The notes under the pieces were generated by a model that was not told the DNA's origin, ran no database searches, and saw only the letters and a list, made by a program, of their open reading frames with translations. 64,000 nucleotides of DNA, taken from Taeniopygia guttata (Eukaryota; Chordata; Aves; Passeriformes; Estrildidae). This document shows positions 12,613-25,300 of this stretch, piece after piece. The position numbers and the translations under genes were made by a program. The DNA lies in the NCBI RefSeq assembly GCF_048771995.1, contig NC_133030.1:57754001-57818000 (forward strand), read 5' to 3'. The first letter of the stretch is position 1; each line of letters begins with the position of its first letter.

Positions 12613-12891
12613 CCAATCCGGACGCTCCTCGAACTGCCGTTTGGCCAATCGCCCCCGCGAGCCGCCGGGGAGTGCCCGCCCTCAACGCGCTGGCCAATCA
12701 GAACAGCCAGCGCCTACCCGCCAGCCCGCCCCTCGGTGGGCCGCGATTCTTCCGGGTTTTTCTCGTGCGCCATCGCGCTCAGCCAATCCGCGCCCGTGCT
12801 GTCCACTCGCCCCGCCCCCGGCGCGGACCTCAGCTAGAACGTTCCAGCTGACATGACGTTATGCCGGAGATTGACAGCAGCGCTGTCCAAT
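12613..12891 (+). promoter_or_regulatory. HSPA2: Cluster of five CCAAT boxes above HSPA2
   Basis: CCAAT occurs at 12613, 12645, 12695, 12783 and 12887, all on the plus strand, so all are inverted relative to the gene. This is the NF-Y binding core found in vertebrate HSP70 promoters. GC boxes lie between them, and a CRE-like TGACGT lies at 12854-12859. Confidence 0.75.
12836..12850 (-). promoter_or_regulatory. HSPA2: Distal heat-shock element
   Basis: An aGAAcgTTCc core gives two perfect inverted HSF units, with a third weak unit after it. It lies about 265 bases above the TATA box. Two separated elements are common in HSP70 promoters. Confidence 0.6.
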
Positions 12892-13297
12892 GGCGGGCGG
12901 GGGCGGGCCGGCGGGGCGGCCGCCGCGGGACGGCCGCGCGGACCCGCGGGGTGTGGGGGGTTGCGGGTTCGCGGCCGCTCGCTCCGTGCGGTGTCCGTGA
13001 CTCCTGAGCGCTCAGCCCGGCACTGCGGAATTTGCCCTTATTTGGTCGCGGGGCGGCAGAAATGTCACTCTCCCTCCCTAACACGGACACACGCCTCCCT
13101 TCAGCCGTTCGACTGTCAGGGGGGAACGGCCGCCACCCCGCCCCTGCCGCCGCGACCCCCGAGCTGTCCTGGCGGAACGCCTCCCCTCACGCACCCCGCG
13201 CCCTCCCGCTGAGGGAAAAAGCCCCGCCGAGCCCGTGTTTAGCCTTATTTCGCCCGAAATTGGCGGGCTGACAACACCCCCACCCCGTGACTGTCGT

Positions 13298-13505
13298 GGT
13301 ACCCAAACCCGGGGAGTGGCACCGGGTTGTGTCCCCCATCAGAACTGAGGGAATGGTCCCGGGCTGTCCCCTCCTGCCCCGGTACCCAAACCCGGGGAGT
13401 GGCACCGGGTTGTGTCCCCCATCAGAACCGAGGGACCGGCCCCGGGCTGTCCCCTCCTGTGTCCCCTCCTGCCCCGGTACCCGGCACAGGGAATGGCACC
13501 CGTGG
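13298..13505. repeat. 83-bp tandem repeat upstream of HSPA2 (about 2.3 copies)
   Basis: A block beginning ggtacccaaacccgggg at 13298 recurs nearly unchanged at 13381, a period of 83 bases. A third, partial and more diverged copy starts at 13476 after an extra 12-base internal duplication. Unstopped reading frames across it on both strands come from the repeat and are not taken as genes. Confidence 0.85.
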
Positions 13506-16500
13506 GGCTCTGGGGGCTCTGCTGCTGCGTGTTCCTGCGTGACCATTCTTGAACCGCCTCCAAATTCTTGTCTGTTGTGCTAATGTGGGATGTCGTCACG
13601 CCTACGTTTAGCAAAAGCTATGGAGCTATTAACTCGGAGGTAGGAAAAGTGCTTTGATGAAAATATATTAAACATGAAAATCCGCTGTGGTTTCTCCAAA
13701 TTATGCCTCCGTACTCTGAGACAAACACTTGAAAACATTCCAGTTCTAGTAAGGAGGGCAAAACATCCACCTTAGATTTTTTTTTTTTTTTTACTGACAC
13801 AACACTGACAACTATTTTTTTTTTTAATACAAGGAGCCTTAGTGAGTAGCTCCTTTTCAGCTCCTTTAAAAGTGTTGCTAAAAGTTTGCTATCCATGGAC
13901 TTCAGGGGTTGTGTGAGAGAAAGATTAATGTCACTGTATACTTAAACTCTCTTTCATTAGTTTTGTCCCCAGCCTTCAGCAGTTTGCTGTACCTGCCCTC
14001 ATAGAAAACGTGTTACAGCTTTTCCCAGAGTGATTTGTATTCACACAATTATTATAGGCACTGTAACTCCTGTTCAAAAACATCCTTGTTTCCATTAGTG
14101 TATTTTTCAAAGCCTTTTTTACAAGACATGAGAACTCCACCTCTTCTGTGCATTATGTGTGTAGTTTTGTGATGGAAGAGCCTGGATTTCTGACCATATA
14201 TATTGAACATGCTTAAATAACTATAAGTCTTACATGGATCTTGATTTTTTTTTTTTTCCCCGCATGGGTTCTGACCTTGGAGCAATCCAAAAGAAGTCAC
14301 TGGAAAATGGGAACCATCAGCTGTCTCTGCCTACAGGAGCTGCTCTGTATATCCTGTGTGCATATTTCTTTGATGGGAAGGGTGTCGGTTTCTCTTGTAG
14401 TTAGACCAGTGACTGATTCATCGCTGAACCATCTCATCCTGTAATTCACTGCCACTTCATTCAGTTGATTGTATTATGTGGGACAGGGAGAAATGCCAGA
14501 GCAATACAAAGAGAGGTGGATAATAAATTCTGTTTCAGCTGAAAAGTTGATGCTGTTTATTATTTGTATCCTTGTGAGGACTGTCTCTTAGGAGCACTAA
14601 TAATGCACAAGAAGCCTGTTTTAATAGCTGCAGTACAAACTCAGACCCTGTTATTCCAGAGTAAAAAGAAGACTCCTGCCTCAAAAACATATTTATAGAA
14701 GCAGTAGATGGAGAGAACAAGTGGAATAGGAAATAACACAATATTGATTAACACAATAAACAGTCTTTGCAGAAAATTAATCTGATGTCTCAACTATAAC
14801 TGTAATCAAACAAGGTTTATCCAATTTAGAAGTGACATTTCATTTATTTGGCCCAAAGCTTTCAACTATATGTTTTATCAGCCCAGGCACAAAATATATA
14901 CAACAGCCCAGAAAAAGTTTTTTTAGGGTTTTCTTGGCCCAGTAACTAGTGTGGCCCTGATATGTTTGTGCTGACACCCACAAGTGCTGGTAACCTGCTA
15001 AAGAGGTGTTTGCATTGCCTGGATTACTGCTCACCCTGACAGTACTCTCTCAGTCCTGTTTATTTCATCGTTGGAGCTGTTTTGCTGTAGTAAATCTGGA
15101 GAAAAGATCTCGGAGGAAACATGAGCACATCATTTTAATGCTACTGGTGTAAAGAGACATCCTAAGGAAAAATCCCAAGCTGAGGCTGTTTAGCCTATTG
15201 CAGAAGTATTGCTTTTCCAGCTGGGCACACAGGTGCTGTTTTCTTCTGTACAATGGTATGTCTAGGTCCCAGCTGCGTTTTAACTTTCATTCCTATTCAG
15301 TCAGAAGTTCACAGGACGTTCTTGCCATCACCTCTTACTGATGTCCTTAGAGAAAGTCCAGTCTAACGAGAGGGAGCAACCTCTAAAACCTCATTAGACG
15401 TATTCTCTCTTCTCAGCAGAGCTATTACCAACCTGCTTTTTGTCAGCAGTTTGTGAACCAACTCATCCATGTAGTCATCCTCTCATATGGGAAGAGCCAC
15501 ATGGTTCCCTTTTATGTTGCTTCATATACAATCATGGTACAGGCGAGCCAAACCAACTGGTTCAGAAATTAAAGAGTGAGCTTTATGGGGAGGACTTCAG
15601 CACAAGTCTGATTTTCCCTTTAACAAAACATTCGCTGTTATTCCCTCATCCTGAATCTGTAAGCCATATTTTCACAGCAACTCCCAGAGCAGCAATTTGG
15701 CACCTCTGGCAGTGGCAGGCCTCTTTCTGGTCCATTTATTTGTGTTTAGGATTGATTATGTACCCATGTTTCCTGTTCAGCAGTGTTACATAATATGCTG
15801 TAGGCTATTCTCCATTACACCACCCAGCCAGAAATGAAGATGATATTTAGTTTTCTTCAGTGAAGCAAGAGCTCAGTATCTGGAGCAGAATTGGGAATTC
15901 AACCCTTATCTTTATCTTGATAAAAGGAAGATTTCCCCACACCCCCCCCCCACTTGTTTCATAAGGCAATAGAGTATAAAAATAGGACTGAGCCCAAGTT
16001 ACGGTTCAATCAGACATCAGCCACTTGGAAATGCAATGAATGATTTTTTCAGGTTTGGCATTCAGAAGACCTTAAATTGTGGTACCCATTTCCCTTGTAA
16101 AACTATCCCAAAAATTGCATAGATCAAACTGTACTGATGAGAATGGATTATTTCATACTACAGCAATCAGTTCAGAAAAGTCTAAGCAACTGCTATTCTA
16201 AGATCTAGTAATACTTTGTCACAATACCTTTTCATCACTTAAATTCTTCATCTTGTTTATATTTGTGAACGTATGTCTGGTTCTTGGAATTCAGACAAGA
16301 ACTACCAGCATATAAAATGACAAGATTCTTCTAACAAGGTGTTGCATTAAAAATCATAGTGTATGTGGGGGGAACTACGTAACTTACTTTGTATTTATAT
16401 ACCTCCAAGTTTTGTGCACAGCTGCTCCTTGTTAATTTAAAGGGCAGCCACAAGACATCATCTTACTTATGTAAGTGCTCCTTTGTTTTTGTGACTAACA

Positions 16501-17121
16501 AACAAAGTTCTGCAAATTTATAACGTGTTTTTTGGCAAATTACACAAATGCATGATCAGTACTATGGAAATAGAACAGCAGAATATAGGGCAATGTAATT
16601 TCATGCTGCCAAACCAGGAGTTCAAAACTCGTTAGTCAGATCTCCTAAAATTATAAACCTATTGGCTTTATTCACCTTCTGGCTTTTTCATTTTTACCAT
16701 ATGTTCAGATTACACTTTTAGGATTTTCCACCTAATTTGCAGGTCTAATTTTTTTTTTAATAAATAAAATAGTTCATTACACCATCTCAACTGAAATCAG
16801 GCTGCCTCAGATTGATTACAATCAATAAAATCATGGAAGTTGTCAACACTGATTAAAATAATGCTTGATGCTTCAAGGAATAATTGTTTTATAATTAAGT
16901 GGTTTTTAAGCACATTTATTTGCATAGACTTCTGACAGTTTGCTAAGGTATGATTAAAAGCTGAAGTTAGTATCACTAGTGCTAACTAGATAAACTGGTG
17001 TGCTGTGCATTTTAGGCAGTGAGTTCTTTATTCCTTTAACTGCAGCCTCCTTTTCTTGCAGGCACTACCAGCTCTACTGACAGTCCTAAGCAAGTGACTT
17101 TAAAGCAAAACAATTTCCAGC

Positions 17122-17180
17122 AATCACAGAATCAGATGAGAAAAGGACCTCAACAGGTCATTAGTCCCATTTTGTGTTTA
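17122..17180 (-). mobile_element. CR1 LINE 3' end fragment (degraded)
   Basis: The stretch starts AATCACAGAATCA and continues into an AAAGGACCTC-like segment. This is the reverse complement of the usual CR1 tail. It is short and diverged, so the assignment is tentative. Confidence 0.5.
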
Positions 17181-17620
17181 ACCAATATTTCCTTTCTTGC
17201 AATTTAAGGCAATTATTTTTATTCATATTAACTTTGGATATGACAAACAGTTGTGCCACTTTTCTTTGCAACCAGATTTTATATATGAAAATCATTGTGT
17301 TTTCCCTCCACCAACTCTTTTGTAAAATGACTTAAAATTACTCAGCCTGTACTCAGAAGCAAAGTCTTCTTGGTTTCCAGACATTCACTGCTTTCTCCTG
17401 GATTTTCTGCACGCAACTTGTCTCTTAGTTTTCAAGTGCTATGCTCAAAACTGGAAATGTTACCAGCTCTTGCCTTGGTGGTTCTGAAGGAGCAGATGAT
17501 ACTCCAGTTTGTACATTTCAGCTTTTACCTTTATTTGCAACACCATGATGTTGCAGATTCATTTTCAGAATATGATCCAAAATAATGCGTTGATTCTTTT
17601 CAATTGAAACTGAAAGAGTA

Positions 17621-17830
17621 AATTTAGTTTAGATATAAGGAAGAAATCCTTTACTGTGAGGATGACTGAGGCCCTGGCACAGGTTTCCCAGAGCAGCTGT
17701 GGCTGCCTCATCCCTGGGAGTGTTCAAGGACAGGCTGGATGGGGCTTTGAGCAACCTGGTCTGGTGCCCCATGGAATGAGATGGTCCTTAAGGTCCCTTC
17801 CAACAACCCAAACCATTCTAGGATTCTATG
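17621..17830 (+). mobile_element. CR1 LINE 3' end fragment
   Basis: The order of blocks matches an avian CR1 3' terminus: the aaggaagaaatcctttact block, the cctggcacaggtt block, the gagcaacctggtct block, then aaggtcccttccaac and a closing ggattctatga tail. It is 5'-truncated, as most CR1 insertions are. Confidence 0.92.
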
Positions 17831-20800
17831 AAATTAAGCAGCTGTTCCTTTACTTACATAGCTAATGGTTCCAGCTTGCACTTGTTCCTAGTAAATAATA
17901 TCTTTGCAGATCCCATCTGTACCTTGCCAGGATTATTCTGAATTCTAATCTTATCTGTTAATGTATCTACTCAGTCTTGTTTGAAGATATTAAAAGGATA
18001 CTCTATATGGTCAGGGGGTAAATAAATGAAAACAGAAAATTTTATCTAGAACTGCTGTGATGGGTTTAAACAATATACTGCAATTACTGGCAGTAACTGT
18101 AAAGCTGGAAAATTATGCTAAGCCTTAAACAAGATAAATGGTGTACTGTAAACACAGGCAAAGACCAAGACTTCTCATTCAGAGATCAGTATGTGATTAA
18201 TCTCTCAGATTTACTTATATGCTTAGTGTGAACAATTTTTATAATAATTGAATGGTAGGATGATATTAACTCTTGATTTCTCATTTCTATGATTATTTGA
18301 TAATTATTCATCTGTTTTCCCTCTTGTCATTAGCAGGTGAATGGGAAAAACACAGGACCCAATGAAGCAGGTGGTACCTTCACCCTGTTGCCAGGACTGT
18401 TAGCAACTCAGGTATAAAATGGAATTAAATCAGAATAATAAGCAGAATTTGTAAGAGTATTTTATTAAAGATACTGTTGCAAAGCACAGAATAAGCTTTA
18501 AAGATTATGATAACTAACCTGGAATGTCTTTACTGATACTCTACATAGACTGGAAGTAATTGCTAAGTTACAGAACAGTCACAGCCTGTTCTAGATGTCC
18601 TACACTTTCTATACTGTTGAAGGCAATGCTATAAATGTATTCCCTTCTCTCCTCTGCTTTGTGGTGGTCCTGCTCTTAAGGTCCTTCATGATTTCTATAG
18701 ACAGCACATCCCATTTGCTCTTAGATGTCTTGTGCCTTCTCCTGCAGAGTCCCCAGTGGTATCTGGCTTTGCCCAGATATTCACCATCCTCCCCTTTACT
18801 CCATACAGCCACTGGGACTGAAGTGTCAGCATTCCAGTGCTGCACTGGAGGCTTTTAAAATACCTACACTCATGTTTAAGGTGTTATGTGTTAATAGAGC
18901 CGATACCTTCAACATCTATATGCTGAAACATTGGGGGCTACGTAATTAGATTAAGCAACCACATTCAAAGATATCTGAACATCTTTTCTTGCATTCGTAT
19001 AGTAACTTTATAAACTCAAAAAGAGTAAAGCAAGCACAGACACATGCCCTATACAAGCTGCAATACAGACAATATTTTACACACTTTGTAACAACAGTAA
19101 TGAAAATGATGCCAATTATAAATAAAATTATAGACAGACTATTCTTGAGATAACAGTTATAGTGAACAATGAAACATCCTTTTATAATCATGAGTAGAAT
19201 TAGTAAGATACTTAACTACAGCAGAAGATAATCAGCATGTTTAGTCTGCTTACATGTCTTAATTTGATGCCCTGTCTGAGCTAAGCAAAAGAAATTGATA
19301 TTTTTATAATTCATGCTTGCCCTAATTTGGAACATTTACTGCCTTATTGCTTTTTTAGTTAGGGTTTTTCCCTCCCCCATTAATTTAGCTGGAAACATTA
19401 CTATTCCTAAATTGTTCAAATATGAACATGAACATCTGGTTCTCTTCTTCGAGCCAGCTTTTGCAAGGTTTAGCTCCAGAACAAGGTGTACCCTGAGCCC
19501 TGTGAAGATTATTTTACATTTACTCATCTCCTTGTTGGTAAAAAAATGTCACCATTCTTTTTAAAAGACCAGAGCACCATTTCTTTAGTCTCCATATACA
19601 AGCACTGTGCTCCATGGAAGGTCCTCTTCAGCTTGCAAATGATGATCATGGCAGCAGGGGAAATCATGTAGCTGGATCTCTCTCACCATCCTGTCCTTTC
19701 TCAGGGACCCTCTGTCCTCAGTTTTTAAGATTTTTTTTCACTTCTTACTCTTTTTTTTTTTTTTCTTTCTTTTTTAACACTTGATAGTTTAGCATTGTGC
19801 ATGAGTATATACTTGTAATGTTTAAACTAAAAAATCTACACAGTTTTTGACAGCAACTCTAAGAAGCCGCATTTCAGAAAAGGAGCACTCCAGCGTGTGA
19901 ATAGAAATTTTGCAAATTCATCTCAGTGCAGCCCTTAACAACTGGCATCTGCCTCTTTTGGCTGTCTGCACCATGAAAGACTTCAAATTTATTTTGCACA
20001 GCTGTAAGTAATAGTCACAAGGAAGTAAGATTTATGATACATAGAAGAGTCCAAAACAACTTTTACTGCATGTTCTAATTTGACTGCTTTGGTGCCTTTT
20101 GCGAATGCTGCAGTATGTCAAAAAAGCAAAGGTGGTGCCAATTCAGATCTGGCACACGAGGTTCTGAGTTTTTATGAAATCTTTTGCCGACCAGTTCTTC
20201 CTCATGTCTTCTCCAAATCTGGTTCTCTCAGTTGTTCAGAAGCTTAGAAGTCCCTATTTCACTACTGCCATGCAGAAAAGAAATGCAAGAAAAATATTAA
20301 AAGTCAGAAGCCCACACTGCAGTACTGTATTTGCTAGCATGATGTGGTCCCTCCCACCTCACCATGTGTGGTTTTGCTCTAAATACCCATCTTTCAGTTA
20401 TATTCAGAGCACCCACCACAGTCAGGAACTCTTCTAAAAAGCCATACACTTCCTTCAACCCCTACCCCACCAGAACACAACTTTAAACAATGCTGTCATC
20501 TTGTTTCAGAAACTTTTGCTTTGTTTTCCTTTGCCTTCTGTTTTCAAAACAGCTACAGATTTGCTGAAGAAAAACTTTCATTTCCCAAATCTCCCAGAAG
20601 TAATTTTTCATACTGTATGTGTTACTTTCCAGCAATGGTTTATGGCTTGGCTTAGTGGATTCTCAAAAAATTGCACAAGTATTATTTCCCCTCAGCCACT
20701 CATAGCATGGAACACCCCCACTCTGGAATACTTCTTACTGCTTCATATTTGACTGTACTTTTGGTTGTGTTGGTTGTTTTTTTTTTTATTTTACCTCAGA

Positions 20801-22256
20801 GGCAACTGTTATATATTTACTCCACACACACACACCCACACACACCCCAAATTCTTATTTTAAGTTAAATGCAAATAAATTATATAAATATTTACAATTT
20901 CTGGAAGTCTCTTTCAACCACACTAGTTCATTACAAATATGAACAGATTTGTGTCAGAGAGGAACAATCAAGAAACTGGAAATGCATGGTGGTAACTTTC
21001 GAGGACAATCCTCAGGGTTGTTGGGGATTTTTTTTTTTTTTTTTTTTTTTGCACACTGACTTCTTTCTCTGGATAGGTGAATCATATTGTATAAAGTATA
21101 TGATTGTGCCACATCTGAATAATTTACACTTGGTGTTTCTATGAGACTGTGGCAGCCCTGGCCCAAGTGGTCATGTCTACACTGCAAAGGCTGCACATGA
21201 AGCCAGGTTTAGCAGCTCTTTGCATTACTTACCTGCCAAAGCATCCTCAAGGCCAGCTGAGGGCTGAACTTCCTGGCACACCTTTGAGAGGAAAGCCTCG
21301 AGTGATGCTCCACACCTCGGTGTGCACCGTGGCCAGCCCTCACTCACTGCGTGTGCCAGGCCAGGCTTGTCTGGTATTTTATCTGCCTCTGTGCCATTCA
21401 CATACTTAGGGTGGACAAAAATGCCAACTGGGACAAAAGGCTTTTGTTTTGTGCCATGAGGGCAATGTGAACAGGGGAAACACATCTTGGGTAACTTCTA
21501 CCTTCAAAGTACTGCTGGTTCTGGCAGCAAGGCCATATGTCTGCCTACCACATTCTTAAAATCTTGGAGGGGAATTCACTGGACTGGTGCTGTTATTGCA
21601 AAGTAACTCTTACATGACTAGCTCAAAAGTCAGGAAGTACTTTTTTTCTTTCTTTTTTTTTTTTTTTTCTTTTTTTTTTGTAAACTAACAAAGGAGGAAA
21701 AAAAGGTGTTCTAAGTACAGTATGCATGTGAGCACTGTTTTTCCCCAGGTGATATCAGTGTTTGCCATTGCTATTCATTACCATGCCGGCCTGCACTTCG
21801 CAGTCCAAAATCTCTGTCATTTCCAAATCACGGACAACACACACACCACTGAGCTTCATTCCACCACCTCCCTGAAATACACCGGCTGTGCTGTGTGGGA
21901 CCACCTCTGAGTGCGGGAAGGTGGGCTGCCTGTGGATATTAAATCACATTTTTCCGATGAGCCAGCAGAAGCACTGCTAATCAGTGCCAACTGTGCTGGG
22001 GTGGGGTGTAGCACACACAGGAAGGGAGATCAGAGATAAACCGCTGTGCCCTCCTCGCAGACTAAAATGGCCCGGCTGCCCTGAGCACAGAAGCTGTTTG
22101 GGGATGCTTCGCCCCGCTCCCAGCAAAATTCCAGCCTGGGAATAGGGACACGCGCGTTCCCGGCCAGCCACGAGATGGCGCCGGAACCCCCGGCCCCGCA
22201 TCCCGAGCCTCTGCAGAATTCCAGCCCTGCCCAGAGGATGCGGCTCCTTCCACTTC

Positions 22257-22328
22257 ATCAAAGTCAGAGGAAGTCTGTGATTAGCTGGATGTTTACAAAT
22301 AAAAGCAGGATCTGGAGACAGATCAAAG
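22257..22328. promoter_or_regulatory. Possible enhancer motif cluster (LEF/TCF, FOX)
   Basis: ATCAAAG, the LEF/TCF core, occurs at 22257-22263 and 22322-22328. A forkhead core TGTTTAC lies between them at 22290-22296. The cluster is about 72 bases long beside a GC-richer patch. Short motifs occur by chance, so this is only a candidate. Confidence 0.25.
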
Positions 22329-25300
22329 ATAACTCTCCAGATTTGGCCCGATACCAGGTTCCTGCGCTAACAGCGTCTGCATGGGTTCCACTCTTATGTT
22401 CAGTGCCTGAACTTGGGGTAGCTCATCATGCATTAATAATGCTTTTTCAATGCTTAGTGCATTTATTAGAAGTCTGAAGATTCAGCCAGCTAAGGAGCTG
22501 AAGAAACAAAACAACAACATGCCTCAGCCAACAAGATCTTCCAGGCTCCATCTAAGAGAAGCACCCACTGGGCTCTTCCTCACCCTGCTTCCTGCAATGT
22601 AAAGGGAACCAAGAAGCAAAGATAAGCACTGTTCCAAAATCCAAAGGATGTATTACTTCAGAATTAGTAAACAGGAGCAGTAGCTCCTCTAACGTTCTCT
22701 AACAATCTAAGTAGCTTGGATGGCCCAATCACACCATATGTGCTTTTCACTGAGGAGACTGTAGCTCATCCAGGATCTCAGTGACCTTGTCACAGCCCAA
22801 AGGACCAGGGAGAGAAGTAGATGGGAGATTAAAGATGTGGTGTGTGAAATACACTGAGTTAATGTATATCTGTTCTAAGGGACATCTTTGTTTTGACTCT
22901 GTCTAACAAACAGGGCTTGTGAGGTCTGGAAGGCCACAGACTATTCCTTCTCTCATACCAGTGCTCTGTTTGAAGTTGGTATTTCTATTTGGGGTCTAAG
23001 CCACACTGAACTTGATCAAATAAACATTCTCCAAAGGAAACTGCCTTTGAACTATTTAACTCTTTGCACAACAAACTAAAGCTGAAAGAACTGTAACAAT
23101 TACTGTAAAATGTCTTGTGTCTTGACTGAATTATGTTCCAGTTTTTATGTTACTGTACATCAGGACCTCTGTCTTTTCTGGCAGAACTGACCGTGTCAGC
23201 AATGGCCAGTAAAATCTAAGTGAAACCCAATCCATCTGAAAGCAGACTAGGTGGGGCTAGCCCTCAGACTTCCAGGCATGCAGAGTATTAAGTGTCATAT
23301 TTTACAGCATATGTAAGTGTACACAACTTCTATTTAATTCACCTGATAACAATGTAGCTCAGACATCTGAGCTCTCCTGGGCTTTGGGACAAATTAAGAC
23401 AATTTCTTCATCACTTCCAAGGGATCCTACCCTATATTTCCTCTTCCTACAATATTACTGTATCTATCCTTCTCCCAAAGGAGGGATACTTTAGATTTGT
23501 CTCTTAAAATGCTTCTGATTTATTCTAAGTAATTCAATAACCAATGGCTAGAAACCAGAACCTCAGTAATTTGCAAGCTGAGACTCCACCAGTAGGTACC
23601 AATAGGAAACCCACAGGCAGGGAAGGAACCAGGGCACCATCTTTAGCATCCTAAATAAAAGCCCTAACAACGACTTGTGTAAGAGGAGTGTAACCGATAC
23701 CAGAAGTCTGGTGTATCTGCTGCCAAAACCAAAAGCAATTTATGGTATTCAGCAAACTCTATTTTTAGCCAGCTTATCTGCATTTCCACAAACTTTCATG
23801 GTCTTTGGGGCTTTTTGCCATGGACAGAAGGACAATATGTTATTTTTCCCTTTCATTTTCTGTGGAGTCAGAAGCAGAAGTCCCTCAGGTGACCACCCAC
23901 AATGTAGTGGGGTGGTTACCTAAAAAGGAGAGAACAGGTATTGCTGAGAGTTGTGTAGGTTCAACTGAACATGTGAAAACTATTTTAAAAAGCAACTTCT
24001 TAGCCCTAATCATTGCTTTAAAACAGGCAGAAAGCAAATCTTCCTCTTCAAAAAACAGAAGGCAAATAAAAGAGCCGAAAGGATTCATTTCTAAAATAGC
24101 AACCTTGTCATCAGGGGAGATGGGGGAAAAGAGGGGGGAAAGACTGATTTTTGCATCTTTTGTGTTGGGAATACAGCTGCTGCAGAGACCTTGGCAATTG
24201 CTGACACTGGTGGCACTTTGCCTGACAGACAAATTGAGAAACTAAGGATTTACAACAGTCCTGATTTCCAGTGGATTTCCTACCATCTACACAGCTTCCA
24301 GGATTTACAGGCCTATAAGGAACGCACTCATTCCCTGTCAGGAGTCTGGGGATGTCTACAGAACTAAAAGACATATTTATCTGAAGTTGCAAACAAAGAA
24401 AAGTACACCCCAAAATCTTTGATGCAAATCACACGTGAGTTTGAGTAAAAACAATAAATGGCAGCATAACTCTGTCAGAGAGGGAAGTTCTTGAACCATT
24501 TCTTTTTTTTTCTCCCACCGGAAATTCTACATGCAGCATTGTTGTTGTGGTTGTAGCTGCAGGAAGATTTACTATGGTTTTTAGTATGCCAAAAGGCACA
24601 GGAAAGGATTAAGCTTTTTCATTTTCAAGAGAATCAAAGATCCTGACCATGTCTGAACCTCAAGGTTGCTGGAGTGAGGTGTGCCAGGCTGGCTACATGA
24701 AAGAGACAGTCAAAGCCTGGCCTTAGACCATCTGAGGATTTCTCATCTCACAGTTCTGTTATGTTCCCTTTAACATATTAATATGAAACTTTAAAAACTT
24801 ATTTTCAACCACTCTTATACAGGAAATCTTCATGAATTACTGAAAACCATTTCTCTGAAAGCATGATGCACATCATTGTTCTCTTAAATTAATAAAAAAA
24901 TCCCCACCCTACCACATATCTGAGGGCAAAAATAATCCAAATAAAGATCTGATAGCATTTCTCCTATGAAGCTGGCACTGGCCATTCAAGTACATGAAAA
25001 GGAACACGGGCTGTTTGTTTCAGGGCTGAATATTTATAGTCATGATGAAGTGATTCCTGAATCATGAGCTGTACTGCCCTGTTACAAATTAGGATTTGTC
25101 TTTCTGCATTAAAAAATAAAATCACAATTAATTCCAGAATTGTGGAAGTTACTGTAAAAGTAGCAAAAGACACTTAATTTATAAAATGTGTCCTGATTTT
25201 TGGCATCTTTCCTCTACAAAATTTCAGCCTACTCGCATGTCTCAAGAATACACTGCATAGCAGTATTTTAGGAGTTTTTTGGAAGTTGGAAGAAAATACA

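Larger units (their letters stand above)
12470..13270. promoter_or_regulatory. HSPA2: HSPA2 CpG island
   Basis: This dense CpG and G+C stretch covers the HSPA2 5' UTR, core promoter and about 700 bases above it. CpG density falls off after about 13270. It holds the TATA box, heat-shock elements and CCAAT boxes listed separately. Confidence 0.8.

Noticed and set aside
11187-12851. Long plus-strand open frame (554 codons) opposite HSPA2
   Set aside because: It is the mirror of the HSP70 coding frame and runs on into the promoter. Antisense open frames over HSP70 genes are a known result of codon and G+C bias, and it shows no domain of its own.
15363-15401. Imperfect hairpin with 10-base arms
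   Set aside because: One mismatch and competing inner pairings. Short imperfect hairpins are common by chance.
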